Assembly: GCA_900457075.1 (NCBI GenBank)
Contig: UGYN01000002.1
Span: 2,356,001 to 2,420,000, forward strand
Reading direction: 5' to 3'
DNA from: Serratia quinivorans
GTDB taxonomy: Bacteria > Pseudomonadota > Gammaproteobacteria > Enterobacterales > Enterobacteriaceae
Length of the DNA stretch: 64,000 nt
Under the pieces are notes generated by a model, which worked only from the letters and a program-made list of their open reading frames with translations, did not search any database and was not told where the DNA came from. Position numbers and translations under genes: made by a program. Shown here in pieces: positions 23,054-33,404 of the stretch (positions are counted from its first letter, which is position 1; every line of letters begins with the position of its first letter).

Positions 23054-24502
23054 TTACTCGCCCGGGCAGCGCTGGCAGCGTTCCGCCTCGGCCTCACCCA
23101 GCTTAAGTTTGGCTTGCAGATCGCGCAGCGCGGTGCGCAGACCTTCTTCGATCACCGGATGATAAAACGGCATATCCAGCATCTGATTGATGGTCATTTG
23201 CTGCTGATGCGCCCAGGCCAGCAGATGGGCGATATGCTCAACCTCCGGCCCCATCATCTCTGCACCGAGGAAACGTCCGGTGCCCTGTTCGCCGTAGACG
23301 TGCAGGATACCTTTGTTACGTAGCATCACGCGTGAACGCCCCTGGTTCTCGAATGACACCTCACCGATTTCAAAACAGCCACAGGCGCTGAATTTCTCGC
23401 TCAGTTCACGGAAGGTGGAACCGACCATGGCAATCTGCGGATCGGAGAATACCACCGAGATCGCGCTGCGGCGCAGGCCCGGCGTGACTTCCGGGAAGCT
23501 GCCGGCATTGCTCCCGGCAATACGTGCCTGATCGCTGGCTTCGTGCAGCAGCGGCAGTTGGTTGCTGGCGTCACCGGCAATAAAGATATGTGGCACGCTG
23601 GTTTGCATCGTCAGGCGATCGGCCTGGGGTACGCCCCGAACGTCGAGTAGCAGGCCGGTATTCTCCAGGCCCAGATTATCGACGTTCGGTCGGCGACCGG
23701 TGGCGGCCAACACATAATCCACCATGATCTCCTGCGTCTTGCCGTGTAAATCCTGATAACGGATAAACACTTTGTCGCCTTCGCGCTGCATCATCTCCAC
23801 TTTCACATCGGCATCAAGATAGAACTCTTCGCCCAGGGTTTTAGCGGCGTAGTTGCGTACCGTGCTGTCAGTCAACGGGCCGACGGCGCCGCCAACGCCA
23901 AACACTTTGGTCTCAACCCCGAGACGATGCAGCGCCTGACCCAGTTCCAGGCCAATCACACCTGGCCCGAATACCGCCACCGACTGCGGTAAATCATCCC
24001 AGTTGAAGACGTCGTCATTGACGATCAGTCGGTCACCCAGTGCATTCCAGGGCGCGGGCCAGCTTGGGCGGGAACCGGTGGCGATAACAATGCGCTGTGC
24101 CACGATGCGCGTATGTTCATCCACCTGCAGCGTATTGTCGTCGATAAAACGGGCGTAACCGCTAATTTTGTCGGCCGCCGGGATCTCGTCGACACCTTCC
24201 AATACAAAGCCGACGAAACGGTCGCGTTCGCGTTTGACGCGGTCCATCACTTCACGACCGTTAATGGTGGTTTTACCGGCGGGATACACGCCAAAGCCTG
24301 GCGCACGCGCGATTTGATGCACCGCCTCGGCGGCAGCAATCAGCAATTTTGATGGCATGCAGCCAACGCGGGCACAGGTGGTGCCGTAGGCCCCGCCCTC
24401 AATCATGACTACGCTGGGAGTCGAAAGCTTGGCGGCGCGATAGGCGCCCAGACCGGCGGTGCCGCCACCGATAACGGCGACGTCAACATTCAACTGTTTC
24501 AT
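23054..24502 (-). CDS. Dihydrolipoyl dehydrogenase-like flavin disulfide reductase
   Basis: The 482-residue class I pyridine nucleotide-disulfide oxidoreductase has FAD-binding VIGGGTAGLGAYRAA (about residues 10-24) and redox cysteines in TTCARVGCMPSK (C43, C48). NAD(P)-binding VFGPGVIGLELGQAL, a second FAD motif ending FIAGDAS, and the C-terminal His-Glu dyad in FYHPVIEEGL follow. An extra CQRC lies in the last ten residues, absent from ordinary Lpd. No dehydrogenase-complex genes are nearby. It lies behind a peroxiredoxin-glutaredoxin gene and oxyR, which suggests a thiol-peroxidase support role. The substrate is unknown. Confidence 0.85.
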   Translation of the reverse strand: MKQLNVDVAVIGGGTAGLGAYRAAKLSTPSVVMIEGGAYGTTCARVGCMPSKLLIAAAEAVHQIARAPGFGVYPAGKTTINGREVMDRVKRERDRFVGFVLEGVDEIPAADKISGYARFIDDNTLQVDEHTRIVAQRIVIATGSRPSWPAPWNALGDRLIVNDDVFNWDDLPQSVAVFGPGVIGLELGQALHRLGVETKVFGVGGAVGPLTDSTVRNYAAKTLGEEFYLDADVKVEMMQREGDKVFIRYQDLHGKTQEIMVDYVLAATGRRPNVDNLGLENTGLLLDVRGVPQADRLTMQTSVPHIFIAGDASNQLPLLHEASDQARIAGSNAGSFPEVTPGLRRSAISVVFSDPQIAMVGSTFRELSEKFSACGCFEIGEVSFENQGRSRVMLRNKGILHVYGEQGTGRFLGAEMMGPEVEHIAHLLAWAHQQQMTINQMLDMPFYHPVIEEGLRTALRDLQAKLKLGEAEAERCQRCPGE

Positions 24503-24520
24503 ATCCGCTCCTGAAAGCTA

Positions 24521-24551
24521 AAAAAAGGGCGGGCCGGAGCCCGCCAAAAGT
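24521..24551 (-). terminator. Terminator between the Prx-Grx gene and the reductase gene
   Basis: On the minus strand, GGCGGGC / GCCCGCC with a short loop is followed by seven T. It lies after the stop at 24580 and before the reductase start at 24502. The two genes may therefore be joined only by read-through, or the second may have its own promoter. Confidence 0.8.
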
Positions 24552-24579
24552 TCACGTTGGCTTTGTTATTACTTATAAA

Positions 24580-25311
24580 TCAGGCTGACAGGAAGCTTTC
24601 CAGGTCATCGCTACCGCCAATATGACGGCCGCCGATGAACACCTGCGGTACCGTGGCACGGCCGCTGACGGCGCGCAGGCTGACGGTAGTCGCGTCCTGA
24701 CCCAGTACGATCTCTTCATACTGAATGCCACGTTCCTGCAGCATTTGTTTGGCTTTGGCGCAGAACGGGCAGCCCGGCTTGGTAAACAGCGAAACCGACT
24801 CCTGCACTTTGAATTCTGGCGCCAGGTATTTCAGCATGGTGTCGGCGTCAGACACCTCAAACGGGTCGCCCGGCTTGTTGGGCTCGACAAACATTTTTTC
24901 CACTACGCCGTTACGCACCAGCATCGAGTAACGCCATGAGCGTGGACCGAAGCCCAAATCGGCTTTCTCGACCAGCATGTTCATGCCTTTGGTGAATTCA
25001 CCGTTGCCGTCCGGCACGAAGGTGATGTTTTCAGCATGTTGATCGGCTTTCCAGGCGTTCATCACGAAGGTGTCGTTCACCGAGACGCACAGAATGCTGT
25101 CAACGCCGTGCTGCTTGAATACGCTGGACAGCTCGTTGTAGCGCGGCAGATGGCTGGAAGAGCAGGTCGGAGTGAACGCGCCCGGCAGTGAAAATACGAT
25201 GACGGTTTTATCTTTAAACAGGTCGTTGGTAGTCACATCGATCCATTGGTCACCCTGGCGGGTGTGGAAGGTGACTTGAGGAACTTTTTTGCCTTCTTGA
25301 CTGGTAAACAT
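24580..25311 (-). CDS. Peroxiredoxin 5-glutaredoxin fusion (hybrid Prx)
   Basis: The 243-residue fusion starts with a Prx5-type peroxiredoxin (about residues 1-165) whose peroxidatic Cys is in [16 protein letters not shown] glutaredoxin follows (about 168-243) with the active site [10 protein letters not shown] and the glutathione-side [14 protein letters not shown]. The family, described as PGdx in Haemophilus influenzae, reduces peroxides with glutathione and needs no separate glutaredoxin. I start at ATG 25311 with AAGGGG 7 bases upstream; an in-frame TTG one codon earlier is less likely. It is divergent from oxyR, so OxyR control is expected. Confidence 0.93.
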   Translation of the reverse strand: MFTSQEGKKVPQVTFHTRQGDQWIDVTTNDLFKDKTVIVFSLPGAFTPTCSSSHLPRYNELSSVFKQHGVDSILCVSVNDTFVMNAWKADQHAENITFVPDGNGEFTKGMNMLVEKADLGFGPRSWRYSMLVRNGVVEKMFVEPNKPGDPFEVSDADTMLKYLAPEFKVQESVSLFTKPGCPFCAKAKQMLQERGIQYEEIVLGQDATTVSLRAVSGRATVPQVFIGGRHIGGSDDLESFLSA

Positions 25312-25396
25312 CAATTAACCCCTTAATTAGAAAAAATAATTTTTAGCTTTCAGCGTTATGCCGCTTTGTTGGGACACATTATTGCCGCCGGGGGTT

Positions 25397-25444
25397 GATA
25401 GATCTAATCGCTCATTGCTATCTTATCTATCGCCATGAGCTATC
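25397..25444. promoter_or_regulatory. Probable OxyR binding region
   Basis: ATAG/CTAT-type half-sites recur at roughly 10-base spacing (GATAG at 25397, CTATC at 25418, 25427 and 25440) between oxyR and the divergent Prx-Grx gene. This resembles the E. coli oxyR/oxyS operator, where OxyR represses itself and activates the divergent unit. Confidence 0.7.
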
Positions 25445-25462
25445 GTGGTCTGGAGGGAAACA

Positions 25463-26380
25463 ATGAATATTCGTGATTTAGAGTACCTGGTCGCCTTGGC
25501 CGAGCACCGGCATTTCCGCCGTGCCGCCGATTCATGCCATGTTAGCCAACCCACGCTCAGTGGGCAGATCCGCAAGCTGGAAGACGAACTGGGTGTGATG
25601 TTGCTCGAGCGCACCAGCCGCAAGGTGTTATTTACCCAGGCGGGCCTGTTGCTGGTGGAGCAGGCGCGTACCGTGCTGCGCGAAGTCAAAGTTCTGAAAG
25701 AGATGGCCAGCCAGCAGGGCGAAGCCATGTCCGGGCCGTTGCATATCGGCCTGATCCCGACCGTCGGGCCTTATTTGCTGCCGCAGATCATCCCTACGCT
25801 GCACAAAACCTTCCCCAAGCTGGAAATGTACCTGCATGAGGCGCAAACCCAACAGCTGCTGGCGCAACTCGACAGCGGTAAATTGGACTGTGCGATCCTG
25901 GCGTTGGTGAAGGAAACCGAAGCCTTTATCGAAGTGCCGTTGTTTGATGAGCCAATGAAGCTGGCGGTGTATTCCGATCACCCATGGTCGCAGCGTGACC
26001 GTGTGGCGATGCCGGATTTGGCAGGGGAAAAACTGCTGATGCTGGAAGATGGGCACTGCTTGCGCGATCAGGCAATGGGCTTTTGCTTCCAGGCCGGTGC
26101 CGACGAGGATACCCATTTCCGGGCGACCAGCCTGGAAACGCTGCGCAATATGGTTGCGGCGGGCAGTGGTATTACGTTGTTGCCTTCATTGGCGGTACCG
26201 CCACAGCGCGAGCGTGACGGCGTGTGCTATCTCGACTGTTATAAACCTGAACCCAAGCGCACCATTGCGCTGGTGTACCGCCCCGGCTCCCCATTGCGCA
26301 GTCGTTATGAGCAATTGGCCGAGGCGATCCGCGAGCACATGCAAAACTACCTGGGTACCACGCTAAAACAGGCGGTTTAA
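25463..26380 (+). CDS. oxyR: Hydrogen peroxide-sensing LysR-type regulator
   Basis: The 305-residue protein is the same length as E. coli OxyR. The N-terminal winged helix-turn-helix is [25 protein letters not shown]. The redox pair is present as C199 and C208 ([18 protein letters not shown]), which form the activating disulfide. The start is ATG 25463 with GGAGGG upstream. Its stop overlaps the convergent sthA by 18 bases. Instead of the small RNA oxyS, its divergent partner here is a peroxiredoxin gene. Confidence 0.97.
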   Translation: MNIRDLEYLVALAEHRHFRRAADSCHVSQPTLSGQIRKLEDELGVMLLERTSRKVLFTQAGLLLVEQARTVLREVKVLKEMASQQGEAMSGPLHIGLIPTVGPYLLPQIIPTLHKTFPKLEMYLHEAQTQQLLAQLDSGKLDCAILALVKETEAFIEVPLFDEPMKLAVYSDHPWSQRDRVAMPDLAGEKLLMLEDGHCLRDQAMGFCFQAGADEDTHFRATSLETLRNMVAAGSGITLLPSLAVPPQRERDGVCYLDCYKPEPKRTIALVYRPGSPLRSRYEQLAEAIREHMQNYLGTTLKQAV

Positions 26381-27760
26381 GCCGTTCAGCGCTGCCACCC
26401 GGTAGGCTTCGGCCATGGTCGGATAGTTGAAGGTAGTATTAACGAAATACTCGATAGTATTGCCTTCACCTTTCTGTTCCATGATCGCCTGACCGATGTG
26501 AATGATCTCCGCCGCACGCTCACCGAAGCAGTGGATCCCGAGGATCTGCAGGGTGTCGCGATGGAACAGGATCTTCAGGCTGCCGACGTTCATCCCGGCA
26601 ATCTGCGCACGCGCCAGATGCTTGAACTGGGCGCGGCCCACTTCATACGGCACCTTCATCGCCGTCAGTTCCTGCTCGGTTTTACCGACGGAGCTGATTT
26701 CCGGAATGGTGTAGATACCGGTCGGGATGTCTTCAATCAGATGCCCGCTGGCTTCGCCTGAAGCAATCGCCTGCGCAGCAATACGGCCCTGATCGTAAGC
26801 GGCAGATGCCAGGCTTGGGTAACCAATTACGTCACCCACGGCATAAATGTGCGACAGCGCAGTCTGGTACATGCTGTTCACTTTCAGCAGGCCACGGCTG
26901 TCTGACTCCAGACCGACGTTCTCCAGCCCCAGTGAGTCGGTGTTACCGGTACGGCCGTTGGCATACAGCAGGCAGTCCGCTTTCACTTTTTTGCCGGATT
27001 TCAGGTGAACAATCACGCCGTCGTCGGTGCCTTCGATTTTCTCGAATTCTTCGTTGTGACGGATCACCACGCCGTTGTTCCAGAAGTGGTAAGACAGTGA
27101 GTCTGACATTTCCTGGTCGAGGAACGCCAGCAGGCGATCGCGGGTGTTGATCAGATCGACCTTCACGTTCAACCCGCGGAAGATAGAGGCATATTCGCAG
27201 CCGATAACCCCGGCGCCGTAAATGATCACGTGGCGCGGTTCGTGGTTCAGTTCGAGGATTGAATCGCTGTTGTAAATGCGCGGATGGTTAAAATCGACGC
27301 TCGACGGATTGTAAGGGCGCGAACCGCAGGCGATGACGATATGGTCGGCGCGGATAGTGTCCTGAGTGCCATCCATATAGCTGACGCTGACGGTGTTGGC
27401 GTCGATAAAGCGTGCGTCGCCGGCAAACAGCTTGCATTGGTTACGCTCATAGAATCCCTGGCGCATCCGGGTTTGCTGGTTAATCACGTTATCGGCATGG
27501 CGCAAAATATCAGGGAATGTCGCGCTGAGCGTGCGTGAGTTGTTATAAAGCGGGTTCTGGTTGAATTCGATAATGCGGCTAACGGCGTGGCGGAGGGCTT
27601 TGGACGGGATGGTACCCCAGTGGGTACATCCGCCGCCTACGTTATTGTACCGTTCGATAACGGCCACGCGGGCGCCCTGTTTCACCAACCCCATAGCGGC
27701 ACCTTCACCACCAGGGCCCGAGCCAATAACTATGGCATCAAATTGATAGTGCTGTTGCAT
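26363..27760 (-). CDS. sthA: Soluble pyridine nucleotide transhydrogenase
   Basis: The 465-residue FAD enzyme of the disulfide reductase superfamily moves hydride between NADPH and NAD+. FAD-binding [17 protein letters not shown] (about residues 9-25) is followed by [13 protein letters not shown], which keeps one Cys but lacks the second redox Cys, as expected for SthA. The NAD-binding [15 protein letters not shown] is near residue 178. I start at ATG 27760 ([11 protein letters not shown]); the longer frame to 27910 is not supported. E. coli has 466 residues. It is divergent from fabR, as in E. coli. Confidence 0.97.
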   Translation of the reverse strand: MQQHYQFDAIVIGSGPGGEGAAMGLVKQGARVAVIERYNNVGGGCTHWGTIPSKALRHAVSRIIEFNQNPLYNNSRTLSATFPDILRHADNVINQQTRMRQGFYERNQCKLFAGDARFIDANTVSVSYMDGTQDTIRADHIVIACGSRPYNPSSVDFNHPRIYNSDSILELNHEPRHVIIYGAGVIGCEYASIFRGLNVKVDLINTRDRLLAFLDQEMSDSLSYHFWNNGVVIRHNEEFEKIEGTDDGVIVHLKSGKKVKADCLLYANGRTGNTDSLGLENVGLESDSRGLLKVNSMYQTALSHIYAVGDVIGYPSLASAAYDQGRIAAQAIASGEASGHLIEDIPTGIYTIPEISSVGKTEQELTAMKVPYEVGRAQFKHLARAQIAGMNVGSLKILFHRDTLQILGIHCFGERAAEIIHIGQAIMEQKGEGNTIEYFVNTTFNYPTMAEAYRVAALNGLNRLF

Positions 27761-27977
27761 AGGGGAGAGACCTGTCTTAATTACAAAATTACAACGGTAT
27801 CTTAACATCATAGCGCTGAGTGCCCAATCACCATTAGGCTTTTTGAGGCAAAGCACAAATGGTGCAGGCGGAAACTGTGACAGGGCGCGTTTGTATAAAT
27901 GCTGTTGCAATAAAATTTGCTATATTGCCGGGTCTACGGCGTTAGACTGACAAAATGGATCTTATCTGGATATGCAT

Positions 27978-28610
27978 ATGGGCGTCAGAGCACAACAAAA
28001 AGAACGGACGCGTCGTTCCCTCATCGAGGCGGCCTTCAGCCAGCTAAGCGCCGAACGCAGCTTCGCCAGCCTGAGCCTGCGTGAAGTCTCGCGTGAAGCG
28101 GGCATCGCACCGACTTCATTCTACCGCCACTTTCGTGACGTGGATGAGTTGGGGCTGACCATGGTTGATGAGAGCGGCCTGATGCTGCGGCAACTGATGC
28201 GCCAGGCGCGCCAGCGTATTGCCAAGGGCGGCAGCGTGATCCGCACCTCGGTCTCCACCTTTATGGAGTTTATCGGCAATAATCCCAACGCCTTCCGTTT
28301 GCTGTTGCGTGAGCGCTCCGGTACCTCGGCGGCTTTCCGTGCGGCAGTAGCGCGTGAGATCCAACATTTTATCGCCGAACTGGCAGATTACCTCGAGCTG
28401 GAAAACCATATGCCGCGCAGTTTTACCGAAGCGCAGGCGGAAGCCATGGTGACCATCGTGTTCAGCGCCGGTGCCGAAGCGCTGGATATCGATATCGAAC
28501 AACGGCGTCGGCTTGAGGAACGTTTAGTGCTGCAACTGCGGATGATTTCCAAAGGTGCTTATTATTGGTATCGCCGCCAACAAGAAAAAGCTTCTGTATC
28601 CCACGTATAA
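27978..28610 (+). CDS. fabR: TetR-family repressor of unsaturated fatty acid synthesis
   Basis: The 210-residue repressor controls fabB and fabA in response to the ratio of unsaturated to saturated acyl-ACP/CoA. The TetR helix-turn-helix [25 protein letters not shown] is at about residues 34-58, and the remainder is helical ligand domain. I choose ATG 27978 (MGVRAQQKE) because CTGGA lies 8 bases upstream, while the ATG at 27972 is too close. yijD follows after 13 bases, as in E. coli. Confidence 0.95.
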   Translation: MGVRAQQKERTRRSLIEAAFSQLSAERSFASLSLREVSREAGIAPTSFYRHFRDVDELGLTMVDESGLMLRQLMRQARQRIAKGGSVIRTSVSTFMEFIGNNPNAFRLLLRERSGTSAAFRAAVAREIQHFIAELADYLELENHMPRSFTEAQAEAMVTIVFSAGAEALDIDIEQRRRLEERLVLQLRMISKGAYYWYRRQQEKASVSHV

Positions 28611-28623
28611 AAGGTAGAAAGCG

Positions 28624-28992
28624 ATGGAAAAACCAAGCCGTGAGAATGGCACCTTACTGCTGGCGTTGATTGCCGGCCTCTCGATCAACGGTTCGTTCGC
28701 CGCGTTGTTCAGCTCGGTGGTGCCGTTTTCGATTTTCCCTATCCTGACTTTGGTGCTGGCGGTTTACTGTCTGCACCAGCGTTATCTGCACCGTGCGATG
28801 CCGGACGGCATGCCCAAGCTGGCCGCAGCAACCTTCCTGTTGGGGGTGTTGTTGTACAGTGCGATCGTCCGGGCCGAATACCCGCAGATTGGCTCTAACT
28901 TCCTGCCGGCGATCATTTCCGTGGCGTTGGTGTTCTGGATTGGTATCAAGCTGAAGGCGCGCAAGGCGTTGGATGAGAATACGCCTGCCTGA
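28624..28992 (+). CDS. yijD: DUF1422 inner-membrane protein YijD
   Basis: The 122-residue protein has about four hydrophobic helices (residues about 12-29, 32-50, 68-84, 92-110) and a basic, polar C-terminus. It corresponds to E. coli YijD (119 residues), of unknown function, always found just behind fabR. The short 13-base gap points to a fabR-yijD operon. A hairpin follows and separates it from convergent trmA. Confidence 0.9.
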   Translation: MEKPSRENGTLLLALIAGLSINGSFAALFSSVVPFSIFPILTLVLAVYCLHQRYLHRAMPDGMPKLAAATFLLGVLLYSAIVRAEYPQIGSNFLPAIISVALVFWIGIKLKARKALDENTPA

Positions 28993-29003
28993 TGGGCGTA
29001 AAG

Positions 29004-29031
29004 CAGGGGCGCAGCAATAATGGCGCCCCTG
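29004..29031. terminator. Hairpin between convergent yijD and trmA
   Basis: CAGGGGCGC / GCGCCCCTG with a 10-base loop lies between the two stops. T-runs are weak on both sides, so it is a moderate terminator candidate. Confidence 0.6.
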
Positions 29032-29036
29032 TCAGA

Positions 29037-30140
29037 TTAGACGCGTTTTTCCAACAGTACGCCGCATTCCATGTGATGGGTGTACGGGAACTGATCGAAC
29101 AGCGCCAGGCGGCTGATGCTGTGGGTTTCCTGCAAAGTTTCCAGATTGGCGCACAGCGTTTCCGGGTTGCATGAGATATACAAAATACGCGGATAGGCCT
29201 GCACCATTTTCACCGTTTCATCGTCCAGCCCACTGCGTGGCGGATCGACGAAAATGGTTTCGCAGTTATAGCTGCTTAAATCGATACCCTTCAACCGATT
29301 AAACTCACGCACTCCGTTCATCGCCTGGGTAAAGTCTTCCGCTGCCATACGGATAATCTGCACGTTATCGATCTGGTTGGCCGCAATATTGTACTGTGCC
29401 GCAGCGACCGAAGGTTTGGCGATTTCGGTAGCCAGAACCCGCTCGAAGTTACGCGCCAATGCCAAAGAGAAGTTACCGTTACCGCAATACAACTCCAGCA
29501 AATCGCCTTTAGAACCGGTGGTGACGTCCAGCGCCCATTCCAGCATCTGTATATTCAGCGCCGCATTCGGCTGGGTGAAGCTGTTTTCCACCTGGCGATA
29601 GATCATGTCGCGGCCGGCAACCGGCAGCACTTCGTCTACATAATCCTGATCCAGCATGATTTTCATTTTAGACGCGCGGCCAATCAGTTGCAGGTCAAAG
29701 CCCTGCGCGCGCAGATCATCACGCAGCTTTTCTGCCTGCTGCTGCCATTCGTCGTCCAGCTTGCGGTGATACAGCAGTGAGGCAATGATTTTGCCGCTGC
29801 GGGTCGACAGGTAGTCAATCTGGAAAAGCTTACGGCGCAGAATCGGCTCCGGCTTGATGGCAGCGATCAGGGCGCTCATCAGGCGGTTAATCAATTCACT
29901 GGCGGCAGGAAACTTGTCGACGCGGATGCGTTGTTTGGTCTGCTGATCAAACATGATGTGGTACATCTCGTCTTCATCATGCCAGATGCGGAATTCGGCG
30001 CGCATGCGGTAGTGGCTTACCGGCGAGCGGAACACTTCCGGCTCGGGTGCCGTGAACGGAGACATCAGCGTTTTCAGCCGGGCAGTTTTCTCCGCCAGTT
30101 GGTCATCGTAACGTTCAATAGGCAAATTCTCGGGCGTCAT
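29037..30140 (-). CDS. trmA: tRNA (uracil-54-C5) methyltransferase
   Basis: The 367-residue SAM-dependent enzyme makes ribothymidine at position 54 of tRNA (and U341 of tmRNA). The SAM motif [20 protein letters not shown] is near residue 213. [13 protein letters not shown] lies near 296, and the catalytic Cys is in [13 protein letters not shown] (about 325). It lacks the iron-sulfur cluster of the RlmD paralogue. It is divergent from btuB, as in E. coli. Confidence 0.97.
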   Translation of the reverse strand: MTPENLPIERYDDQLAEKTARLKTLMSPFTAPEPEVFRSPVSHYRMRAEFRIWHDEDEMYHIMFDQQTKQRIRVDKFPAASELINRLMSALIAAIKPEPILRRKLFQIDYLSTRSGKIIASLLYHRKLDDEWQQQAEKLRDDLRAQGFDLQLIGRASKMKIMLDQDYVDEVLPVAGRDMIYRQVENSFTQPNAALNIQMLEWALDVTTGSKGDLLELYCGNGNFSLALARNFERVLATEIAKPSVAAAQYNIAANQIDNVQIIRMAAEDFTQAMNGVREFNRLKGIDLSSYNCETIFVDPPRSGLDDETVKMVQAYPRILYISCNPETLCANLETLQETHSISRLALFDQFPYTHHMECGVLLEKRV

Positions 30141-30269
30141 GTTTCTTCTCGTCAGGCAAAATTGATCAGCGGGGATTGTAGGGAATCAGTCCGTGAAGTC
30201 CAGTTTTGTCGTGTTTATTATTTGTAACACTGATAGCAGTCTAGACATCTATTTACATTGATCGTAGCA

Positions 30270-30460
30270 TTGTCGTCCGGCCTCAAGCAGCGAGTGAAAA
30301 GGGAATCCGGTTCGAATCCGGAGCTGACGCGCAGCGGTAAGGGGAAGTCACGGCGATAGCGTTTTACGCAGACACTGTCCATTGCAGGATGGGAAGTCAT
30401 CGCCCGGTGCAGGTAGCTCACAGGCCACCCGCAACTCCCAAGCCCGAAGACCTGCCGGTG
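30270..30460 (+). ncRNA. Cobalamin (adenosylcobalamin) riboswitch upstream of btuB
   Basis: The leader has the class-typical core around GAAAAGGGAATCCGGT (about 30296-30312) followed by GCAGCGGTAAGG. It ends in a B12 box variant, AAGCCCGAAGACCTGCC (30440-30456). It lies on the btuB side of the divergent trmA-btuB gap. Binding of adenosylcobalamin should reduce BtuB translation and transcription. Confidence 0.92.
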
Positions 30461-30510
30461 TTACGTCGCAATGTCCGTGGCCGTCGCGAAATACCGGCCA
30501 TGATCCTGCG

Positions 30511-30535
30511 GCATCCGCCAATTAAGTTTGGATGC
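30511..30535 (+). promoter_or_regulatory. Ribosome-site hairpin of btuB (expression platform)
   Basis: GCATCC (30511-30516) is fully complementary to GGATGC (30530-30535), which contains the btuB Shine-Dalgarno 7 bases before ATG 30542. When formed, this hairpin hides the ribosome site, as expected for a translational B12 switch. Confidence 0.6.
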
Positions 30536-30541
30536 TTTTTC

Positions 30542-32413
30542 ATGACAATTACAAAAAATACACTGCTGGCGGTGGTTTCTTCCATCACGGCTTTTTCTGG
30601 ATGGGCGCAAGACAACACCACAGCCAATAACAGCGATGACCTGGTGGTTTCCGCCAACCGTTTTCCGCAGCCGGTTTCTTCCGTGCTGGCACCCACCTCT
30701 GTCGTTACCCGTGACGAAATCGACCGCTGGCAGGCAAAAAGCCTGACCGATGTGATGCGCCGCCTGCCGGGGGTGGATGTTGGGCAGAATGGTGGCCTGG
30801 GACAAAAAAGCTCGCTGTTTATCCGCGGTACCAACTCCAGCCATGTCCTGGTGCTGATCGACGGTATTCGCCTTAACCAGGCCGGTATCAGTGGTTCCTC
30901 CGACCTCAGCCAGATCCCGATTTCGCTGGTGCAGAAAGTCGAATATATTCGCGGACCGCGTTCGGCTGTCTATGGTTCCGATGCCATCGGTGGCGTGGTG
31001 AACATTATTACCACCCGTGAAAAGAACGGCACTACGCTTTCTGCCGGTATGGGTTCAAACGGCTATCAGGCCTATGACGCTTCCACTCAGCAACAGTTGG
31101 GTGACAGCACGGTGGCGACGCTCGCCGGCAACTATACCTATACCAAAGGCTATGATGTAGTGGCTTACGGCAGTACCGGTATGCAGAGCCAGCAGGATCG
31201 CGATGGCTACATGAGTAAAGCGTTGTACGGCGCTGTTGACCATCAGTTCAATGAGGCCATTAGCGGCTTTGTGCGTGGTTATGGTTATGACAACCGTACG
31301 GCTTACGATGCTTATTATTCCTCCCCGACCAGCCCACTGGTAGATACTCGCAAGCTGTACAGCCAGACCTGGGATACCGGCCTGCGTTATAAAGAAGGTA
31401 TCTACGCGACACAACTGATTGGCAGTTATAGCCATAGCAAGGATTATGATTACGATCCTCGACTGGGTATGCATGACAGTTCGGCAAGTTTGGTGGATTC
31501 AGAGCAATACAACCTGCAGTGGGGGAATACCCTGCAGTTGGGCCAGGGGACGGTCAGCTCAGGGGTTGATTGGCAACACCAGGAGATCAAGCCGAACTCC
31601 ACTACGGTCAACGGTGAGAAAAGTCAGCGTAACGCCGGTATCTATCTGACCGCTCAGCAGTTGGTTGGCCCGGTAACCCTGGAAGGGGCGGTGCGTGGTG
31701 ACGATCATTCTGAATTCGGCTGGCATGGTACCTGGCAAACCAGCGCGGGCTGGGAGTTTGTCGAAGGGTACCGCTTTATTGCTTCCTATGGTACGGCGTT
31801 TAAAGCCCCAAATATGGGCCAGCTGTATGGCAACTTTGGTAATAATACCGATTTGAAGCCGGAAGAAAGTAAACAGTGGGAAGGCGGTTTTGAAGGTTTG
31901 ACAGGTGCAGTGACCTGGCGCGTTTCCGGCTACCGTAACGATATTGATAACCTGATTGATTCCACTGGGGAGACCAATTACGTTTATTACAATATCGGCA
32001 AGGCTACTATTAAAGGTATAGAAGCCACGGCTTCGTTTGATACCGGGCCGTTAACCCACCATATCGGCTACGACTATGTCGACCCACGCAATGCCAAAAC
32101 CAACGAAGTGCTGCTGCGTCGCGCCAAACAGCAGGTGAAGTATGAGCTGGACTGGCAGGTCTATGATTTTGACTGGGCGGTCACCTATCAATACCTGGGG
32201 GAGCGCTATGACAAAGACTACAGCACCTACCCCGAGCAAAGCGTCAAACTTGGTGGCGTCAGCCTGTGGGATCTCGCAGTTTCGTATCCGGTCACATCTC
32301 ATCTGACAGTTCGTGGTAGAATCGCCAACCTGTTTGATAAAGATTATGAGACGGCTTATGGCTACGCTACTCCAGGAAGAGAATACTACCTCACTGGAAG
32401 CTATACCTTCTAA
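30542..32413 (+). CDS. btuB: TonB-dependent vitamin B12 outer-membrane receptor
   Basis: The 623-residue receptor imports cobalamins across the outer membrane using TonB energy. A signal peptide (about residues 1-22, ending FSGWAQ) precedes a TonB box in [10 protein letters not shown]. The plug domain includes [14 protein letters not shown] and [21 protein letters not shown] 22-strand beta barrel ends in the outer-membrane sorting signal YYLTGSYTF with terminal Phe. ATG 30542 follows the riboswitch; an open frame back to 30389 runs through the riboswitch and is not coding. murI starts inside its 3' end. Confidence 0.96.
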   Translation: MTITKNTLLAVVSSITAFSGWAQDNTTANNSDDLVVSANRFPQPVSSVLAPTSVVTRDEIDRWQAKSLTDVMRRLPGVDVGQNGGLGQKSSLFIRGTNSSHVLVLIDGIRLNQAGISGSSDLSQIPISLVQKVEYIRGPRSAVYGSDAIGGVVNIITTREKNGTTLSAGMGSNGYQAYDASTQQQLGDSTVATLAGNYTYTKGYDVVAYGSTGMQSQQDRDGYMSKALYGAVDHQFNEAISGFVRGYGYDNRTAYDAYYSSPTSPLVDTRKLYSQTWDTGLRYKEGIYATQLIGSYSHSKDYDYDPRLGMHDSSASLVDSEQYNLQWGNTLQLGQGTVSSGVDWQHQEIKPNSTTVNGEKSQRNAGIYLTAQQLVGPVTLEGAVRGDDHSEFGWHGTWQTSAGWEFVEGYRFIASYGTAFKAPNMGQLYGNFGNNTDLKPEESKQWEGGFEGLTGAVTWRVSGYRNDIDNLIDSTGETNYVYYNIGKATIKGIEATASFDTGPLTHHIGYDYVDPRNAKTNEVLLRRAKQQVKYELDWQVYDFDWAVTYQYLGERYDKDYSTYPEQSVKLGGVSLWDLAVSYPVTSHLTVRGRIANLFDKDYETAYGYATPGREYYLTGSYTF

Positions 32414-33221
32414 CACCACCGCGAAGACCCGTCCGACGGTACTGGTATTTGATTCCGGCGTCGGCGGGTTATCGGTGTATCAAGAGGTTCGGCAACTGCT
32501 GCCGGACCTCCACTATATATACGCTTTCGATAATGTGGCGTTTCCCTACGGTGAGAAATCCGAAGAGTTTATTGTTGAACGCGTGCTGGAGATTGTCAGT
32601 GCGGTGCAGCAGCGCCATCCTCTGGCGATAGTCATCATCGCTTGTAACACCGCCAGCACCGTATCCTTACCGGCCTTACGTGAACGCTTTACCTTCCCGG
32701 TCGTTGGTGTGGTACCTGCCATCAAACCTGCCGCCCGTCTGACCGCCAATGGCGTTGTCGGCCTGCTGGCTACCCGCGGTACCGTACAGCGCACCTATAC
32801 TCATGAGTTGATTGCCCGCTTCGCCACCGATTGCAAAATTGAGCTATTGGGGTCCTCAGAGCTGGTGGAACTGGCAGAAGCCAAGCTGCATGGCGAAGCC
32901 GTACCCTTGCCAACGCTGAAGAAAATCCTGCATCCATGGCTGAGCATGCGTGAGCCGCCGGATACCGTAGTTCTCGGTTGCACCCACTTCCCTTTATTAG
33001 CAGAAGAGTTAATGCAGGTGTTGCCTGAGGGAACCCGGCTGATCGATTCCGGCGCGGCAATCGCCCGTCGTACCGCCTGGTTGATCTCGACACAGGAAAA
33101 TCTGGTGTCTACGCAGGAAGATAATCTGGCGTATTGCATGGCGTTAAATGAAGACACTGACGCTTTATTGCCCGTTCTGCAGGGATATGGCTTTAAATCG
33201 TTGAAAAAACTGCCTGTTTAA
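32358..33221 (+). CDS. murI: Glutamate racemase
   Basis: The 287-residue cofactor-independent racemase supplies D-glutamate for peptidoglycan. Its two catalytic cysteines lie in [13 protein letters not shown] and [10 protein letters not shown], and the substrate loop is [14 protein letters not shown] start at ATG 32358 ([11 protein letters not shown]), giving a 56-base overlap with btuB in another frame. The open frame goes back to 32313, deeper inside btuB. The overlap suggests coupling of murI to btuB transcripts. It lies directly upstream of the rRNA promoters, as murI does at rrnB in E. coli. Confidence 0.96.
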   Translation: MATLLQEENTTSLEAIPSNTTAKTRPTVLVFDSGVGGLSVYQEVRQLLPDLHYIYAFDNVAFPYGEKSEEFIVERVLEIVSAVQQRHPLAIVIIACNTASTVSLPALRERFTFPVVGVVPAIKPAARLTANGVVGLLATRGTVQRTYTHELIARFATDCKIELLGSSELVELAEAKLHGEAVPLPTLKKILHPWLSMREPPDTVVLGCTHFPLLAEELMQVLPEGTRLIDSGAAIARRTAWLISTQENLVSTQEDNLAYCMALNEDTDALLPVLQGYGFKSLKKLPV

Positions 33222-33272
33222 GAGCGTTTTGGTTAAACATTCAACGGTCGGAAAAAATATTGAAATTAGGGG

Positions 33273-33300
33273 TTGCGGCGTTCTGAGAACTCCCTATAAT
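33273..33300 (+). promoter_or_regulatory. rRNA operon promoter P1
   Basis: TTGCGG and TATAAT are 16 bases apart, with an A/T-rich stretch (33251-33268) upstream that could act as an UP element. A GC-rich block follows the -10, typical of stringently controlled P1 promoters. Confidence 0.8.
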
Positions 33301-33404
33301 GCGCCTCCACTGACCGGGAACAACGACTCCTCTAACGAGAACCAAGTCGCCCAGCCAGGAAGAAGCAAGCCGGTGAAAACACCGTTTCTTAATAAGAAAA
33401 AAGC

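Noticed and set aside
25312..25462. An oxyS small RNA divergent from oxyR as in E. coli
   Set aside because: The 151-base gap is taken up by the OxyR site and the Prx-Grx start; there is no terminator-ended small RNA unit.
26363..27760. sthA as a degenerate reductase because its second redox cysteine is missing
   Set aside because: The [10 protein letters not shown] form is normal for soluble transhydrogenase, which does not use a dithiol.
30389..30541. N-terminal extension of btuB by 51 codons
   Set aside because: It overlaps the cobalamin riboswitch, and the signal peptide clearly begins at ATG 30542.
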